A stretch of 64,000 bases of DNA from positions 4,464,001 to 4,528,000 of the forward strand of contig NZ_JAFBBY010000001.1 in the NCBI RefSeq assembly GCF_016907515.1, written 5' to 3'. Within the stretch, counting starts at the first letter, position 1, and each line of letters starts with the position of its first letter. Shown piece by piece: positions 53,894-63,071 of this stretch. Source of the DNA: Nocardioides nitrophenolicus (lineage in GTDB: Bacteria > Actinomycetota > Actinomycetes > Propionibacteriales > Nocardioidaceae). A model generated the notes under the pieces. It was not told the origin of the DNA, ran no database searches, and was given only the letters and a program-made list of their open reading frames with translations. The translations under genes and the position numbers were made by a program.

Positions 53894-53960
53894 CTCGTCG
53901 TACCGGACGAAATGGCTGCGGATCGGGCGGATTCACGACCATCTCGTCCGGTACGACGAG
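53894..53960. terminator. Long-loop hairpin between convergent genes (element E3)
   Basis: CTCGTCGTACCGGACGA (53894-53910) is perfectly complementary to TCGTCCGGTACGACGAG (53944-53960), a 17-bp stem around a loop of about 33 nt. It sits between the convergent dehydrogenase and fadD genes. The arms share CTCGTCGTACC with E1 and E2. Confidence 0.65.
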
Positions 53961-53970
53961 GAGAGCGTGG

Positions 53971-55842
53971 TCAGGCGTAGAGCCGCTCCAGGACGTCGGC
54001 GTACTTGGCGTGGACGACCCGCCGCTTCAGCTTGAGGGTCGGGGTGAGCTCCTCGGACTCGGCGGTCCACTCGACCGGGAGCAGCTCCCAGGCCTTGACC
54101 TGCTCGGGCCGTGAGAGCCGCTCGTTGGCGGCGTCGACGGCCTGCTGGGCGACCGCGAGCAGGGCCGGGTGCTGGGCCAGCTCGGCGAGCGAGGTGCCGG
54201 CGGGGATGCCGAGCTGCGCGCCGACCAGCGGGGCGATCTCGGCGTCGAGGGTGAGCACCGCGACGACGTACGGCCGGCCCTCGCCGAAGACCAGCGCGTG
54301 GCCGACGATCGGGCTCTCCTTGAGGTAGTTCTCGATGTTGGAGGGCGCGATGTTCTTGCCGGAGGAGGTGATGATCATCTCCTTCTTCCGGTCGACGACC
54401 TTGAGGAAGCCGTCCTCGTCGAGCTCGCCGATGTCGCCGGTGTGCACCCAGCCGTCGGCGTCGATCAGCGCGGCGGTGGCGTCCTCCTGCTTGTAGTAGC
54501 CCTGCGACGCGACCGGCCCGCGGGCCAGGATCTCGCCGTCCTCGGCGAGGGCGATCTCGATGCCGGGCAGCGCCTTGCCGACGGTGCCGAGCCGGAACTG
54601 GTCGGGGCCGCAGGCGGTGACCGCGGCACAGGTCTCGGTCATGCCGTAGACGTCGTAGATGCGCATGCCGAGGCCGGCGAAGAAGCGCGCCACCTCCAGC
54701 GGCATGGGTGCGGCCGCGGACGCCGCCCATTCGCAGCGGTCCAGGCCGAGCAGGGCGCGCAGGAAGGACAGCAGGCCCGCGTCGGCGGCCTGGAACCTGG
54801 CCGCGAGCTCGGGGGAGACCTCGCCGCCGGACTGCAGCGCCTCGACGTACTCCAGGCCGATGGCGAGCGCGCCCTCGACCTGGGCCCGCTTCTCGGCGTC
54901 GGGCTCGGCGGCGAGCTTGGCGGAGATGCCGGTCTTGATCTTCTCCCAGACCCGCGGTACGCCGAAGAAGCGCGTCGGGTGCACCTCGCCGAGCGCGCCG
55001 AGCAGCAGCGCGGGGTCGGCGATCAGGTGGATGTGGGCGCCGTTGACCTGCGGGATGTACATGCCGAGAGTGCGCTCGGCGATGTGCGCGAACGGCAGGT
55101 AGGAGATGAAGTCGTTGTGCTGGGTGGGCGCGGCGACCCGCAGCGAGCAGGCGCACTCGTAGAGCACGGCGTGGTGGGTGAGCACGACGCCCTTCGGGTT
55201 CCCGGTGGTGCCGGAGGTGTAGAGGATGGTCAGCGGGTCGTCGGGGGAGATGCCCGCGGTGCGCGCGTCGAGCTCGGCGGCGTGCTCCGCGCGCCACGCG
55301 GCGCCGGCGGCCACGAAGTCGGTCCAGCCGACGAAGCGGTCGTCGCCCGCCGGGGCCTCGGCGTCGATGAGCACGACGGTGCGGATCGCCGAGGACTCGG
55401 CCAGCGCCCGCTCCCAGCGGGCCAGGTGGTCGGCGCTCTCCAGAACGACGACGGCCGGCTCGGCATGCCCCGCGACGTAGGCGACCTGGTCGGGCGAGAG
55501 CGTGTTGTAGACCGACATCGACACTCCGGCGGCGTGGACGGCGCCGAGGTCGGCGACGACGTGCTCGATCCGGTTGGCCGCCATCAGCGCCACCCGGTCG
55601 CCTGCCGCGACGCCCGCGGCCATCAGCGCGCCGGCCACGTCGAGGGCCTGCTCGCGCAGCTCGGTCCAGCCGACCGTCCGCCAGCCGGGCGCGTACCCGG
55701 CGGACAGGTCGATCCCGACCTTGTCGGAGTACGCCGGCCGGTCGCCCTCGGCCGCGACGGTGCGGGCCAGGGCGACGGGCAGGGTGAGGCCGGCGATCTC
55801 CTGCTCGATCTCGGCGCGGACCGTCAGGGTGTCGGTGCTCAT
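53971..55842 (-). CDS. fadD: Long-chain fatty-acyl-CoA synthetase (FadD15-like)
   Basis: The 623-residue enzyme is a full-length AMP-forming ligase with ILYTSGTTGNPKGVVLTHHAVLYE (about 205), YGMTETCAAV, DGWVHTGDIGELDEDGFLKVVDRKKEMIITSSGKNIAPSNIE and a C-terminal KLKRRVVHAKYADVLERLYA. It converts a long-chain or steroid side-chain acid to its CoA ester. It begins 24 bp after the last mce gene and is probably the end of the mce operon, which suggests it activates what the Mce system imports. Confidence 0.92.
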   Translation of the reverse strand: MSTDTLTVRAEIEQEIAGLTLPVALARTVAAEGDRPAYSDKVGIDLSAGYAPGWRTVGWTELREQALDVAGALMAAGVAAGDRVALMAANRIEHVVADLGAVHAAGVSMSVYNTLSPDQVAYVAGHAEPAVVVLESADHLARWERALAESSAIRTVVLIDAEAPAGDDRFVGWTDFVAAGAAWRAEHAAELDARTAGISPDDPLTILYTSGTTGNPKGVVLTHHAVLYECACSLRVAAPTQHNDFISYLPFAHIAERTLGMYIPQVNGAHIHLIADPALLLGALGEVHPTRFFGVPRVWEKIKTGISAKLAAEPDAEKRAQVEGALAIGLEYVEALQSGGEVSPELAARFQAADAGLLSFLRALLGLDRCEWAASAAAPMPLEVARFFAGLGMRIYDVYGMTETCAAVTACGPDQFRLGTVGKALPGIEIALAEDGEILARGPVASQGYYKQEDATAALIDADGWVHTGDIGELDEDGFLKVVDRKKEMIITSSGKNIAPSNIENYLKESPIVGHALVFGEGRPYVVAVLTLDAEIAPLVGAQLGIPAGTSLAELAQHPALLAVAQQAVDAANERLSRPEQVKAWELLPVEWTAESEELTPTLKLKRRVVHAKYADVLERLYA

Positions 55843-55866
55843 CGTGGTTCCTCTCGGTGGGGGTGA

Positions 55867-57003
55867 CTACTGCTGCGGGACCTCGGCGGAGCCGCGGCCC
55901 TGGGTGCCCTTCGGCGGATCGGTGCAGCGCACGTCGGTGCGCGGCTCGCGACGGCTGGTGTCCTGGATGTCGCGCTGGACGCTGCGGTCGTAGACGCAGT
56001 TCTTGAGCACCCGCGGCACGAGCACGACGCGGCCGCTGCCGTCGCGGGTGCTGCCGGCCATCACGTCGGCCTGGACCGGCGCCCAGTCCAGCCAGTGCTG
56101 CAGGCCGCGCAGGTGCGTGGCGGCCATCTCGGTGAGGGGGACGCCGGCCCGCAGCATCCGGCGCAGCGCGGGCGCTGCGGCCCGCCACCAGCGCTCCAGG
56201 CGCGGCATCAGGTCGATCGCGGTCGTGACGGTGTCGCGGATCGCGGGCGTCGCCTCCGCGAGCGACCGGGCGACGGCCTCGAGGTCGGCGGAGAGCCGGC
56301 GGATCTCGGGGGAGAGGTCGGCGACCGTGGTCAGCGGCGTCCGCGCCTGCTTCGCCAGCTCGGTCAGGTCCGGCTCCAGCCGGCGGAGCATCGCGAACGC
56401 GCTCTCCAGCTCGATCGCGAGCGAGCGCAGGTCGACGTCCTGCTCGCCGTCGCCGAAGATCGCGGCGGTCTCGGTGGCGATGGTCCGCACGTCGGCGACG
56501 TCGAGGTGCGACATCAGCCGCTGGGCGTGGGCCAGCACGTCGGGGACGGCGAGCGGCACGCTGGTGGCCGACACGGGCACGGTCGCGCCGTCGGCGAGGA
56601 AGGGACCCTGGTCGGTCGTGGGGCGCACGTCGAGGTACTGCTCGCCCACGGCGGACAGGTTGCGGACCTCCATCGCGCTGTCGCGCGGCACCCGCACCCC
56701 GGACTCGATCTCGAGCCGGGCCACCACGCCGACGCCGGGCTTCGCGCTGAGCCGGACCTCGGTGACCTCGCCGATCCGCTGGCCGCGGTAGGTGACCACC
56801 GAGCCCTCGTGCAGCCCGGCGGCCTGCGGCAACTCGACGCTGACGGCGTAGGGGTGCCGGAAGAGCGAGCCGCCCACGACGGTGTCGGCGACGTAGACGA
56901 CGCCACCGACCAGGATCACCAGGATCAGCGACTGGGCGACCCGGATCCGGCGCCGCCACATCCGGGCGCTGGCGGCGACCGCCTCGACGGGCCGGCGGCT
57001 CAC
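55867..57003 (-). CDS. Mce family protein, sixth of the operon (MceF position)
   Basis: The 378-residue protein has an N-terminal membrane anchor (RIRVAQSLILVILVGGVVYVADTVV), an MCE domain (PYAVSVELPQAAGLHEGSVVTYRGQRIGEVTEVRLS, about 52-130) and a long helical region (LDVADVRTIATETAAIFGDGEQDVDLRSL). Mce proteins line a lipid-conducting tunnel outside the membrane. The GTG start overlaps the stop of the mceE-like gene. Confidence 0.88.
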   Translation of the reverse strand: MSRRPVEAVAASARMWRRRIRVAQSLILVILVGGVVYVADTVVGGSLFRHPYAVSVELPQAAGLHEGSVVTYRGQRIGEVTEVRLSAKPGVGVVARLEIESGVRVPRDSAMEVRNLSAVGEQYLDVRPTTDQGPFLADGATVPVSATSVPLAVPDVLAHAQRLMSHLDVADVRTIATETAAIFGDGEQDVDLRSLAIELESAFAMLRRLEPDLTELAKQARTPLTTVADLSPEIRRLSADLEAVARSLAEATPAIRDTVTTAIDLMPRLERWWRAAAPALRRMLRAGVPLTEMAATHLRGLQHWLDWAPVQADVMAGSTRDGSGRVVLVPRVLKNCVYDRSVQRDIQDTSRREPRTDVRCTDPPKGTQGRGSAEVPQQ

Positions 57004-57980
57004 GGGGCGGCTCCCGTCGCGGTCAGTGCCTTCAGGTCGAGCAGGAAGGTGAGGTCGAAGTTGGCGAAGTCGCCCGGCGCGGCCCGGTCGCTGCCCTCGG
57101 CGAAGGCCACCAGGCCCGCCATCACGCCGTCGATGTCGTCGCGACCGGCGAGCAGGGTGCGAACCACCGGCGCCATGTCCTTCAGCTGGGCGACCAGGTC
57201 CGCCCGCACCGCCCGCGTCAGCGGCGTGGCGACGGCGTCGAAGCGGCTCAGCGACTCCATCGCGGCGACCAGCTGCTCGCGCTGCTGGTCGAAGGTGCCG
57301 ATCAGGTCGCTCAGTGTGGTGAGGGACCGGGTGATCTCGGGCAGGTCGCCGGCCAGCCGGGTCGTCAGCCGGTCCAGGGAGGCGGTCAGCCGGTCCACCC
57401 GCGGGAAGTCGGCGTTCAGGTCGGTGACGGCGGTGTCGAGGCGACGCAGGAGACGGCGGACGTCGCCGGCGTTGCCGGTCAGCGCGACGTTGAGCTGGTC
57501 GATGATCGTGGAGATGTCGGCGAAGCTGCCGCCGGTCACGACCGTCGACAGCGCGCTGAGCAGGTCGGTCACGTCGGGCGCACTGCCGGTCGCGGAGACG
57601 GGCAGGGTCGCGCCGTCGGCGAGCACGCCGCCGGTCTCACCGGGGAAGAGCTGCACGAAGGCCGTCCCCATGGGTGAGGTGAGCCGGATCTCGGCCCGTG
57701 AGGAGTCGCGCAGGGTGACCGAGGTCGACAGCGCGAGCTCCACCTCGGCGACGTAGTCACCGGCCTCGACCGCGGTGACCTGGCCGACGGTGGCGCCGTC
57801 GAGCTTCACCGGCGCGTCGACGGGCAGGTTGAGCGCGTCGTCGAACTCGACGGTGAGCGCGTACGTCGGGCCGTCGACCAGGCCGGGCAGCGGCACGTCC
57901 TCGAGGGTCAGTCCGCAACCGGCGGTCAGTGCGCCGGCGAGGAGGGTGAGCGCGGCGAGTGCGCGCCGGAGGCCGGTCAC
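57000..57980 (-). CDS. Mce family lipoprotein, fifth of the operon (MceE/LprK position)
   Basis: The 326-residue protein has a lipoprotein signal (TLLAGALTAGC, Cys22), matching the lipidated fifth Mce subunit. The MCE domain (TYALTVEFDDALNLPVDAPVKLDGATVGQVTAVEAG) is followed by helical segments (SFADISTIIDQLNVALTGN, RVDRLTASLDRLTTRLAGDLPEITRSL). Start GTG 57978-57980 overlaps the previous gene. Confidence 0.9.
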   Translation of the reverse strand: MTGLRRALAALTLLAGALTAGCGLTLEDVPLPGLVDGPTYALTVEFDDALNLPVDAPVKLDGATVGQVTAVEAGDYVAEVELALSTSVTLRDSSRAEIRLTSPMGTAFVQLFPGETGGVLADGATLPVSATGSAPDVTDLLSALSTVVTGGSFADISTIIDQLNVALTGNAGDVRRLLRRLDTAVTDLNADFPRVDRLTASLDRLTTRLAGDLPEITRSLTTLSDLIGTFDQQREQLVAAMESLSRFDAVATPLTRAVRADLVAQLKDMAPVVRTLLAGRDDIDGVMAGLVAFAEGSDRAAPGDFANFDLTFLLDLKALTATGAAP

Positions 57981-59116
57981 GGGATCCCTCCCGGCAGGCC
58001 GTCGTAGACGCCGTCGAGGATCGGGTCGAGCAGCCCGGTGCCCTGCCCGGTGAAGAGCAGGCCGCAGATCCGGGTGCCGGTGTCGCCGGCCAGTGCCTGC
58101 GCGAAGACCCGGCAGGAGTGGTCGCGGAAGGCCGCCGCGAAGGGGCCGGCGCTGAACGCGAACTGCACGCGCAGCCGGCCCAGGTCCCAGTCGTAGGCGC
58201 GCGCGAAGTTCTCGGCCATCGTCGGCATGGTGTCGAAGGCCTCCTCCAGCGAGTCCTGGCGGGTGCGGACCAGTGCGACGACGTCGGCGAGGCCCTTCAG
58301 GTCCTCGCCGAGGACGTCGCCGTTCTGCTTCAGGAAGCGGTTGGCGAGCCGGGTCAGGTCGTCGAGGCCGTCGAGGGTCGCGACCAGCTCCTCGCGCTGG
58401 TCGGCGAGGAGGTCCCCGGTGTCGGCTGCCGCGGTGGTGAAGTCGCGGATCGACGCGTCCCGCTCGGCGAGGGTGCCGACGAGAGCGACCAGGCGGTCGG
58501 TGACGGCGGTGAGGTCGCCGTCCTTGGCGTTGAGCATCGCCAGCGCGTCGCGGCTCTCGGCGAGCGCGGCCCGCAGGTGCGGCCCGTTGCCGTCGAGCGT
58601 CCTGGCCGTCGCGGCGAGCACGTCGCCGAGCCCCTTGCCGCCGACGCCGGACCCGTCGGGGCCGCCGTCGAGGGCGAGCACCAGGTCGTCGATCGCCTTC
58701 GCGATCTCGTCGACGGTCGCCGGCGCCCGGGTGTGGTCGGCGGCGATGTGGGCGCCCGACGCGAGGGTGGGTCCGTCGGTCCAGGCCGGGCCGAGCTCGA
58801 CGTACCGGTCGGTGACGAGGGAGCCCTGCAGGATCTCGGCGCCAGCGTCGCGGGGGACCCGGGTGCCGGGCGCGAGGTGCATCACCACCCGCATGGTCGC
58901 GCCCCGTGGCTCGATCCGGACGATCTCGCCGACCTTCACGCCGAGGTAGGTGACGTCGTTGCCGACGTAGACGCCCGTCGTGTCGGCGAAGTCGGCGGTC
59001 ACCACCAGCTCGTCGGGGTCGTCGCCGCCGAGCCAGCCGAGCAGCCGGGCGCCGGACAGGACGAGGGCCAGCACGACGACGGCGCCGGCCACGGTGAGGA
59101 TCTTCTGCCGGTTCAC
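57977..59116 (-). CDS. Mce family protein, fourth of the operon (MceD position)
   Basis: The 379-residue protein has a membrane anchor (ILTVAGAVVVLALVLSGARLLGWL), an MCE domain (VVTADFADTTGVYVGNDVTYLGVKVGEIVRIEPRG) and a helical tail. GTG 59114-59116 was chosen because it overlaps the preceding stop (GTGA); in-frame starts further upstream lie inside the preceding gene. Confidence 0.88.
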   Translation of the reverse strand: MNRQKILTVAGAVVVLALVLSGARLLGWLGGDDPDELVVTADFADTTGVYVGNDVTYLGVKVGEIVRIEPRGATMRVVMHLAPGTRVPRDAGAEILQGSLVTDRYVELGPAWTDGPTLASGAHIAADHTRAPATVDEIAKAIDDLVLALDGGPDGSGVGGKGLGDVLAATARTLDGNGPHLRAALAESRDALAMLNAKDGDLTAVTDRLVALVGTLAERDASIRDFTTAAADTGDLLADQREELVATLDGLDDLTRLANRFLKQNGDVLGEDLKGLADVVALVRTRQDSLEEAFDTMPTMAENFARAYDWDLGRLRVQFAFSAGPFAAAFRDHSCRVFAQALAGDTGTRICGLLFTGQGTGLLDPILDGVYDGLPGGIP

Positions 59117-60096
59117 TTGCAGTCCTCCGGCGTGATCGAGCAGACCAGGTCGTCGGGGACGATCGCCCAGGGTGCGTTGACCCCGAGCCACGGTCCGTCG
59201 CCGGTCGCATTGGTGAAGACCCGCATGGTGGGTCCGGCCAGCTCCATGGTCCGGTCGAGCTTCGCGCGGTGCTCGTCGAGGACCTTCAACACCGTGCGCA
59301 GGTCGCGCAGCGCCGGCTTCAGCTGGGGCGCGGTGGCGCGGACCAGCGCGGTGAGCCCGGTGACGAAGCGGCGCGCGTCGGCGAGCAGTGCCCGCAGCGT
59401 GTCCTCGCGCTGCCGCACCATCAGCAGCACCGTGGTGCCGTCGGCGAGGACCCGGTCGAGCTGGCCGGTCTGGGCGAGCACCAGGTCGGTGACCTTGCGG
59501 ATCGAGGCGAGCAGCGCGTCGAGCTGGTGCTCGCGGTCCTGGGCGAGCGCCGACACCCCGGCGATCCCGTCGAGGGCGTCGCGCAGCGCGGCCGGGTCGA
59601 TCGCGGCATCGGTGGCCAGGACGCCGACCGCCTGCCGCACGCGGTCCAGGTCGAGCGCCTCGACCTGGGGCGTGGACTCCAGCCAGAACCGCTCGATGGT
59701 GTAGCTGTCGACGGCGTGCGCGACCGCGATCGTGCTGTCGTCGCCGAGCGGCGCGCCCGTGCCCGGAGCCAGCGAGAGGAAGCGCTCGCCGAGGATGGAG
59801 AGCAGCTTGACCTGCACCGCGCTGTCCTCGGTGACGCCGAGGTCGGCGGGGGAGCCGGTCAGGCGGAACCGGACGTCGACCTGGTCGCGGTCCGCGGTGA
59901 CGGCGATGACCTCGCCGATCCGCAGGCCCGCCATCCGGACGTCGTCGCCCGGCTCGAGTCCCGCGGCGTGCCGCAGGCGCGCGTGGTACGCCGGGTCGCC
60001 GGCCAGCGCGCGCACGCCGAGCAGCAGCAGGCCGAGCACGACCAGGGCGGCGACCAGGCGCAGCGGCCAGGCGAGACGTCCGAGCACGGCGCTCAT
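59113..60096 (-). CDS. Mce family protein, third of the operon (MceC position)
   Basis: The 327-residue protein has an N-terminal helix (WPLRLVAALVVLGLLLLGVRALA), an MCE domain (ARLRHAAGLEPGDDVRMAGLRIGEVIAVTADRDQVDVRF) and a helical region (LDLDRVRQAVGVLATDAAIDPAALRDALDGIAG). It ends with a CSITPEDCK tail. Its ATG overlaps the mceB-like stop by one base. Confidence 0.88.
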   Translation of the reverse strand: MSAVLGRLAWPLRLVAALVVLGLLLLGVRALAGDPAYHARLRHAAGLEPGDDVRMAGLRIGEVIAVTADRDQVDVRFRLTGSPADLGVTEDSAVQVKLLSILGERFLSLAPGTGAPLGDDSTIAVAHAVDSYTIERFWLESTPQVEALDLDRVRQAVGVLATDAAIDPAALRDALDGIAGVSALAQDREHQLDALLASIRKVTDLVLAQTGQLDRVLADGTTVLLMVRQREDTLRALLADARRFVTGLTALVRATAPQLKPALRDLRTVLKVLDEHRAKLDRTMELAGPTMRVFTNATGDGPWLGVNAPWAIVPDDLVCSITPEDCK

Positions 60097-61151
60097 CAGC
60101 GGCACCTCTTCGAGTGCCGGTCGCCGGTGACCCCGAGGTCGAGCGTGGCGGGCACCCCGGCGCCGCCCGCGGCGAGGGTGCACACGTAGACGTTGAGGTA
60201 GCTGCCGTAGCCGAGGGTGCGCAGGTAGGTGTCGAGCTGCTGGGGGACCGCGGCGCCGGTCTGCACGAGCAGGTCGCGGCGCTGGGCGAGATAGCGGAAC
60301 CACGGGGCGCTCAGGCCGGCCACGTCGACGGCCGGGCCGCTGACCTCGCCGACCAGGTCGGCCGTGGTGGCCGAGAGCCGGGCGATCGAGTCGAGGCTGG
60401 TCGCGATCCGGTCGCGGTCGCGGGCGAGGCCGCCGGTGAGCGAGGCCAGCCCGTCGACGAGGCGGGTGATCTCGGTGCGGTGCTCGTCGGTGGTCTCGAG
60501 GACCAGGGTGACGTTGTCGACGACCTTCGCGAGGGTGGCGTCGCGGTCCACGAGCCCGGAGGTGAGCCGCGCCGTCTGGTCCAGCAGGTGCGCCATCGTG
60601 GGCCCCTGGCCCTGCAGCACCTCGACGACATTGGTCGCGAGCTGGTTGATGTCGGCGGGCTGCAGCAGGTCGAAGATCGGGCGGAAGGCGTTGAACATCG
60701 CGGTCAGGTCGAGCGCCGGACGCGTGCGGGCGAGCGGGATCCGCGCGCCGTCGGCGAGCCGCCCGGCCTCGGCGGCGCGGTCGGGCCGGGCCAGGGCGAC
60801 GTAGCGCTGGCCCATCAGGTTGAGGTAGTCGACCGACGCGGTCACGTCGTCGTGGAGCGACCGGTCGGCCCGCACGCTCATGGTCACCACCGCCAGCCCG
60901 CGCTCGTCGCCGGTGCCGAGCCGGGTCGCGGTCACCCGCCCGACCCGGACCCCGGCGATCCGGACGTCGTCGCCCGCGCGCAGGCCGGTGGCGTCGCGGA
61001 ACACCGCGGTGACGGTGATCGCGTCGCCGCGCTGGGCTCGGGACAGGGTGCCGGCGACCATGCTGGTGAGCACCACCGCGACCAGGGCGAAGACGGCCAC
61101 GCCGAGCACCGCGCCGCGGTGCCGGCGCAGCTCGCTGAGCTGGCGGCTCAT
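60096..61151 (-). CDS. Mce family protein, second of the operon (MceB position)
   Basis: The 351-residue protein has an anchor (GAVLGVAVFALVAVVLTSMVAGTL), an MCE domain (ITVTAVFRDATGLRAGDDVRIAGVRVGRVTATRLG) and a helical tail with paired cysteines (VYVC...KRC). Overlaps on both sides show translational coupling through the operon. Confidence 0.88.
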   Translation of the reverse strand: MSRQLSELRRHRGAVLGVAVFALVAVVLTSMVAGTLSRAQRGDAITVTAVFRDATGLRAGDDVRIAGVRVGRVTATRLGTGDERGLAVVTMSVRADRSLHDDVTASVDYLNLMGQRYVALARPDRAAEAGRLADGARIPLARTRPALDLTAMFNAFRPIFDLLQPADINQLATNVVEVLQGQGPTMAHLLDQTARLTSGLVDRDATLAKVVDNVTLVLETTDEHRTEITRLVDGLASLTGGLARDRDRIATSLDSIARLSATTADLVGEVSGPAVDVAGLSAPWFRYLAQRRDLLVQTGAAVPQQLDTYLRTLGYGSYLNVYVCTLAAGGAGVPATLDLGVTGDRHSKRCR

Positions 61152-62230
61152 CGGGTGCCTCCGCAGGGGCCGGTGAGCCCGCGATAGGTGGGACAGTCCT
61201 TCGGGTCGGTGGCGTCGTACGGGTCGAGCAGCTGGGGCGCCAGCACGCCCTCCATCTGGATCCGGCCGTCCTTCACGGCGTGGGCGCCGTTGCGCAGCAG
61301 CACCGGCACCTTGCGCAGCAGCTCCGCGAACGCGGGATAGCGCTCGGCGAACACCTCCAGGGTGGCGGCGCTGGCGTTGAGCAGCCGGGCGGTGGCCGCG
61401 CCGTTGTCGCGCAGGAAGGTCGTGACGCCGGTCTCGCCGTCGAGCAGGTCGGGCAGGTCGGCCAGCAGCCGCGAGATCTCCACGTGCCGCCGGACGAAGG
61501 TGCGGGCCAGCGGCCGGGTGTCGCGCAGCGCGGCGACCAGCCGCGGCTCGACGTCGGCCGCGAGGTCGGCGTCCTGGGCGAGCAGGTCGAGATCCTGGCG
61601 CACCTGGGGGTGGAGCTCGGCCCAGCGGCCCAGGAAGGCGTTGCCGTCGCGCACCAGCTCCGCGATCCGGGCGCCGCGCCCGTCGAGGGCGTCGGCGAGC
61701 TGGGAGAGCGCGACGTCCCACTGCGCCGGGTCGACGGCCGCCAGCAGCCGCTGGGTGGCGGAGAAGGTGTCCATCAGCCGCAGCGTCGCCGTCGAGGTGT
61801 CGGCGGGTACGACGGCGCCCGGCCGCAGGTGCGCGGTCGCGGTGGCCGCGGACTCGCCGCTCACCAGGTCGACGTACTCGTTGCCGAAGAGGGTCCCCGG
61901 CAGCACCCGCGCGGCCACGCTCGCGGGGATGAGCGCGGCGTGCTCCGGCGCGACCAGCACCTGGGCGCTGGGGCCCGCGGGGTCGACCTCGACCACGCGG
62001 CCGACCCGCAGGCCGTCGTACTTGACGTCGGAGTTGATCCCGAGGGTGTCGCCGACGGTGGGCAGCCGCACGGTGACCCGGACGTCGCCGCTGACGACGC
62101 CGAGGGTCTGCAGGCCGAGCACGCCGGTCAGCGCGCCGAGCAGCAGGAGGCCGAGGACGCCGACCGCGGCCAGTCGCAGCCGCAGGACACGCGGGTCGGC
62201 CTTGGTGTGGGCGAACAGGAACTCGCTCAC
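61148..62230 (-). CDS. Mce family protein, first of the operon (MceA position)
   Basis: The 360-residue protein has an N-terminal helix (LAAVGVLGLLLLGALTGVLGL), an MCE domain (VRVTVRLPTVGDTLGINSDVKYDGLRVGRVVEVDPAG), the typical FGNEYVDLVSG segment and a C-terminal cysteine pair (DPKDCPTYRGLTGPC). It follows the second YrbE gene by 4 bp. Confidence 0.9.
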   Translation of the reverse strand: MSEFLFAHTKADPRVLRLRLAAVGVLGLLLLGALTGVLGLQTLGVVSGDVRVTVRLPTVGDTLGINSDVKYDGLRVGRVVEVDPAGPSAQVLVAPEHAALIPASVAARVLPGTLFGNEYVDLVSGESAATATAHLRPGAVVPADTSTATLRLMDTFSATQRLLAAVDPAQWDVALSQLADALDGRGARIAELVRDGNAFLGRWAELHPQVRQDLDLLAQDADLAADVEPRLVAALRDTRPLARTFVRRHVEISRLLADLPDLLDGETGVTTFLRDNGAATARLLNASAATLEVFAERYPAFAELLRKVPVLLRNGAHAVKDGRIQMEGVLAPQLLDPYDATDPKDCPTYRGLTGPCGGTR

Positions 62231-62234
62231 CCGC

Positions 62235-63071
62235 TCACCCCGAGATCTGCACCTGCTGGTCCGCGCCCCACAGGAGCAGCGTCAGCAGGATGTCGACGAC
62301 GGTGAGGGAGATGATGCTGGCCCGGATCGCGCGGCCGGTCGCGCGGCCGACGCCCTCGGGACCGCCGGTGGCGGTGAAGCCGTGGTAGCAGTGGACGAGG
62401 GTGACGACCGTGGTCAGCACGACCACCTTGATCGCCGAGTAGATGACGTCGATGGGCGCGACGAAGGTACGGAAGTAGTGGTCGTAGGTGCCGGCCGACT
62501 GGCCGTAGAAGGTGGTGACCATCAGGTCCGTGGCGACGTAGGTGCCGACCAGTCCGATCAGGTAGAGCGGCAGCACCACGATCCACGCGGCGACCAGCCG
62601 GGTCGAGACGAGATAGGGGATCGGGCGGATCGCCATCGACTCCAGCGCGTCGATCTCCTCGCTGATCCGCATCGCGCCCAGCCGGGAGGTGAAGCCGCAG
62701 CCGATCCGCGCCGCGAAGCCGAGGGCGGCGACCATGGGCGCGAGCTCGCGGGTGTTGGCGTAGCCGGAGATGAAGCCGGTGAGCGGGGCCAGGCCGATCA
62801 CGTCGAGGCCCTGGTAGCCCTCGAGGCCGACCTCGGTGCCGGTCAGCGTCGAGAGCAGCAGCACCACGCCGACCACGCCGCCGCCGACGAGGAAGATGCC
62901 GGAGCCGAGGGTCACCTCGGCGAGCACCCGCTGGATCTCGCCGCGGTAGCGGGTGAGCGCGATCGGGAGCGCCACGACCGCCCGCCAGGCCAGCACCAGC
63001 TGCAGGCCGATGCCGGCCAGTGGCCCGACGACCGCCCGGTCGACGGTCCGCTCGATCGTGGAGTGGCTCAT
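62235..63071 (-). CDS. yrbEB: YrbE/MlaE-type ABC permease B of the mce locus
   Basis: The 278-residue permease has about five helices and the MlaE motifs TGFISGYANTRELAPMVAALGFAARIGCGFTSRLGAMRISEEIDALESMAI. It forms the membrane channel with YrbEA and is energised by an MceG-type ATPase, which is not encoded here. ATG 63069-63071 overlaps the first permease stop (ATGA). Confidence 0.92.
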   Translation of the reverse strand: MSHSTIERTVDRAVVGPLAGIGLQLVLAWRAVVALPIALTRYRGEIQRVLAEVTLGSGIFLVGGGVVGVVLLLSTLTGTEVGLEGYQGLDVIGLAPLTGFISGYANTRELAPMVAALGFAARIGCGFTSRLGAMRISEEIDALESMAIRPIPYLVSTRLVAAWIVVLPLYLIGLVGTYVATDLMVTTFYGQSAGTYDHYFRTFVAPIDVIYSAIKVVVLTTVVTLVHCYHGFTATGGPEGVGRATGRAIRASIISLTVVDILLTLLLWGADQQVQISG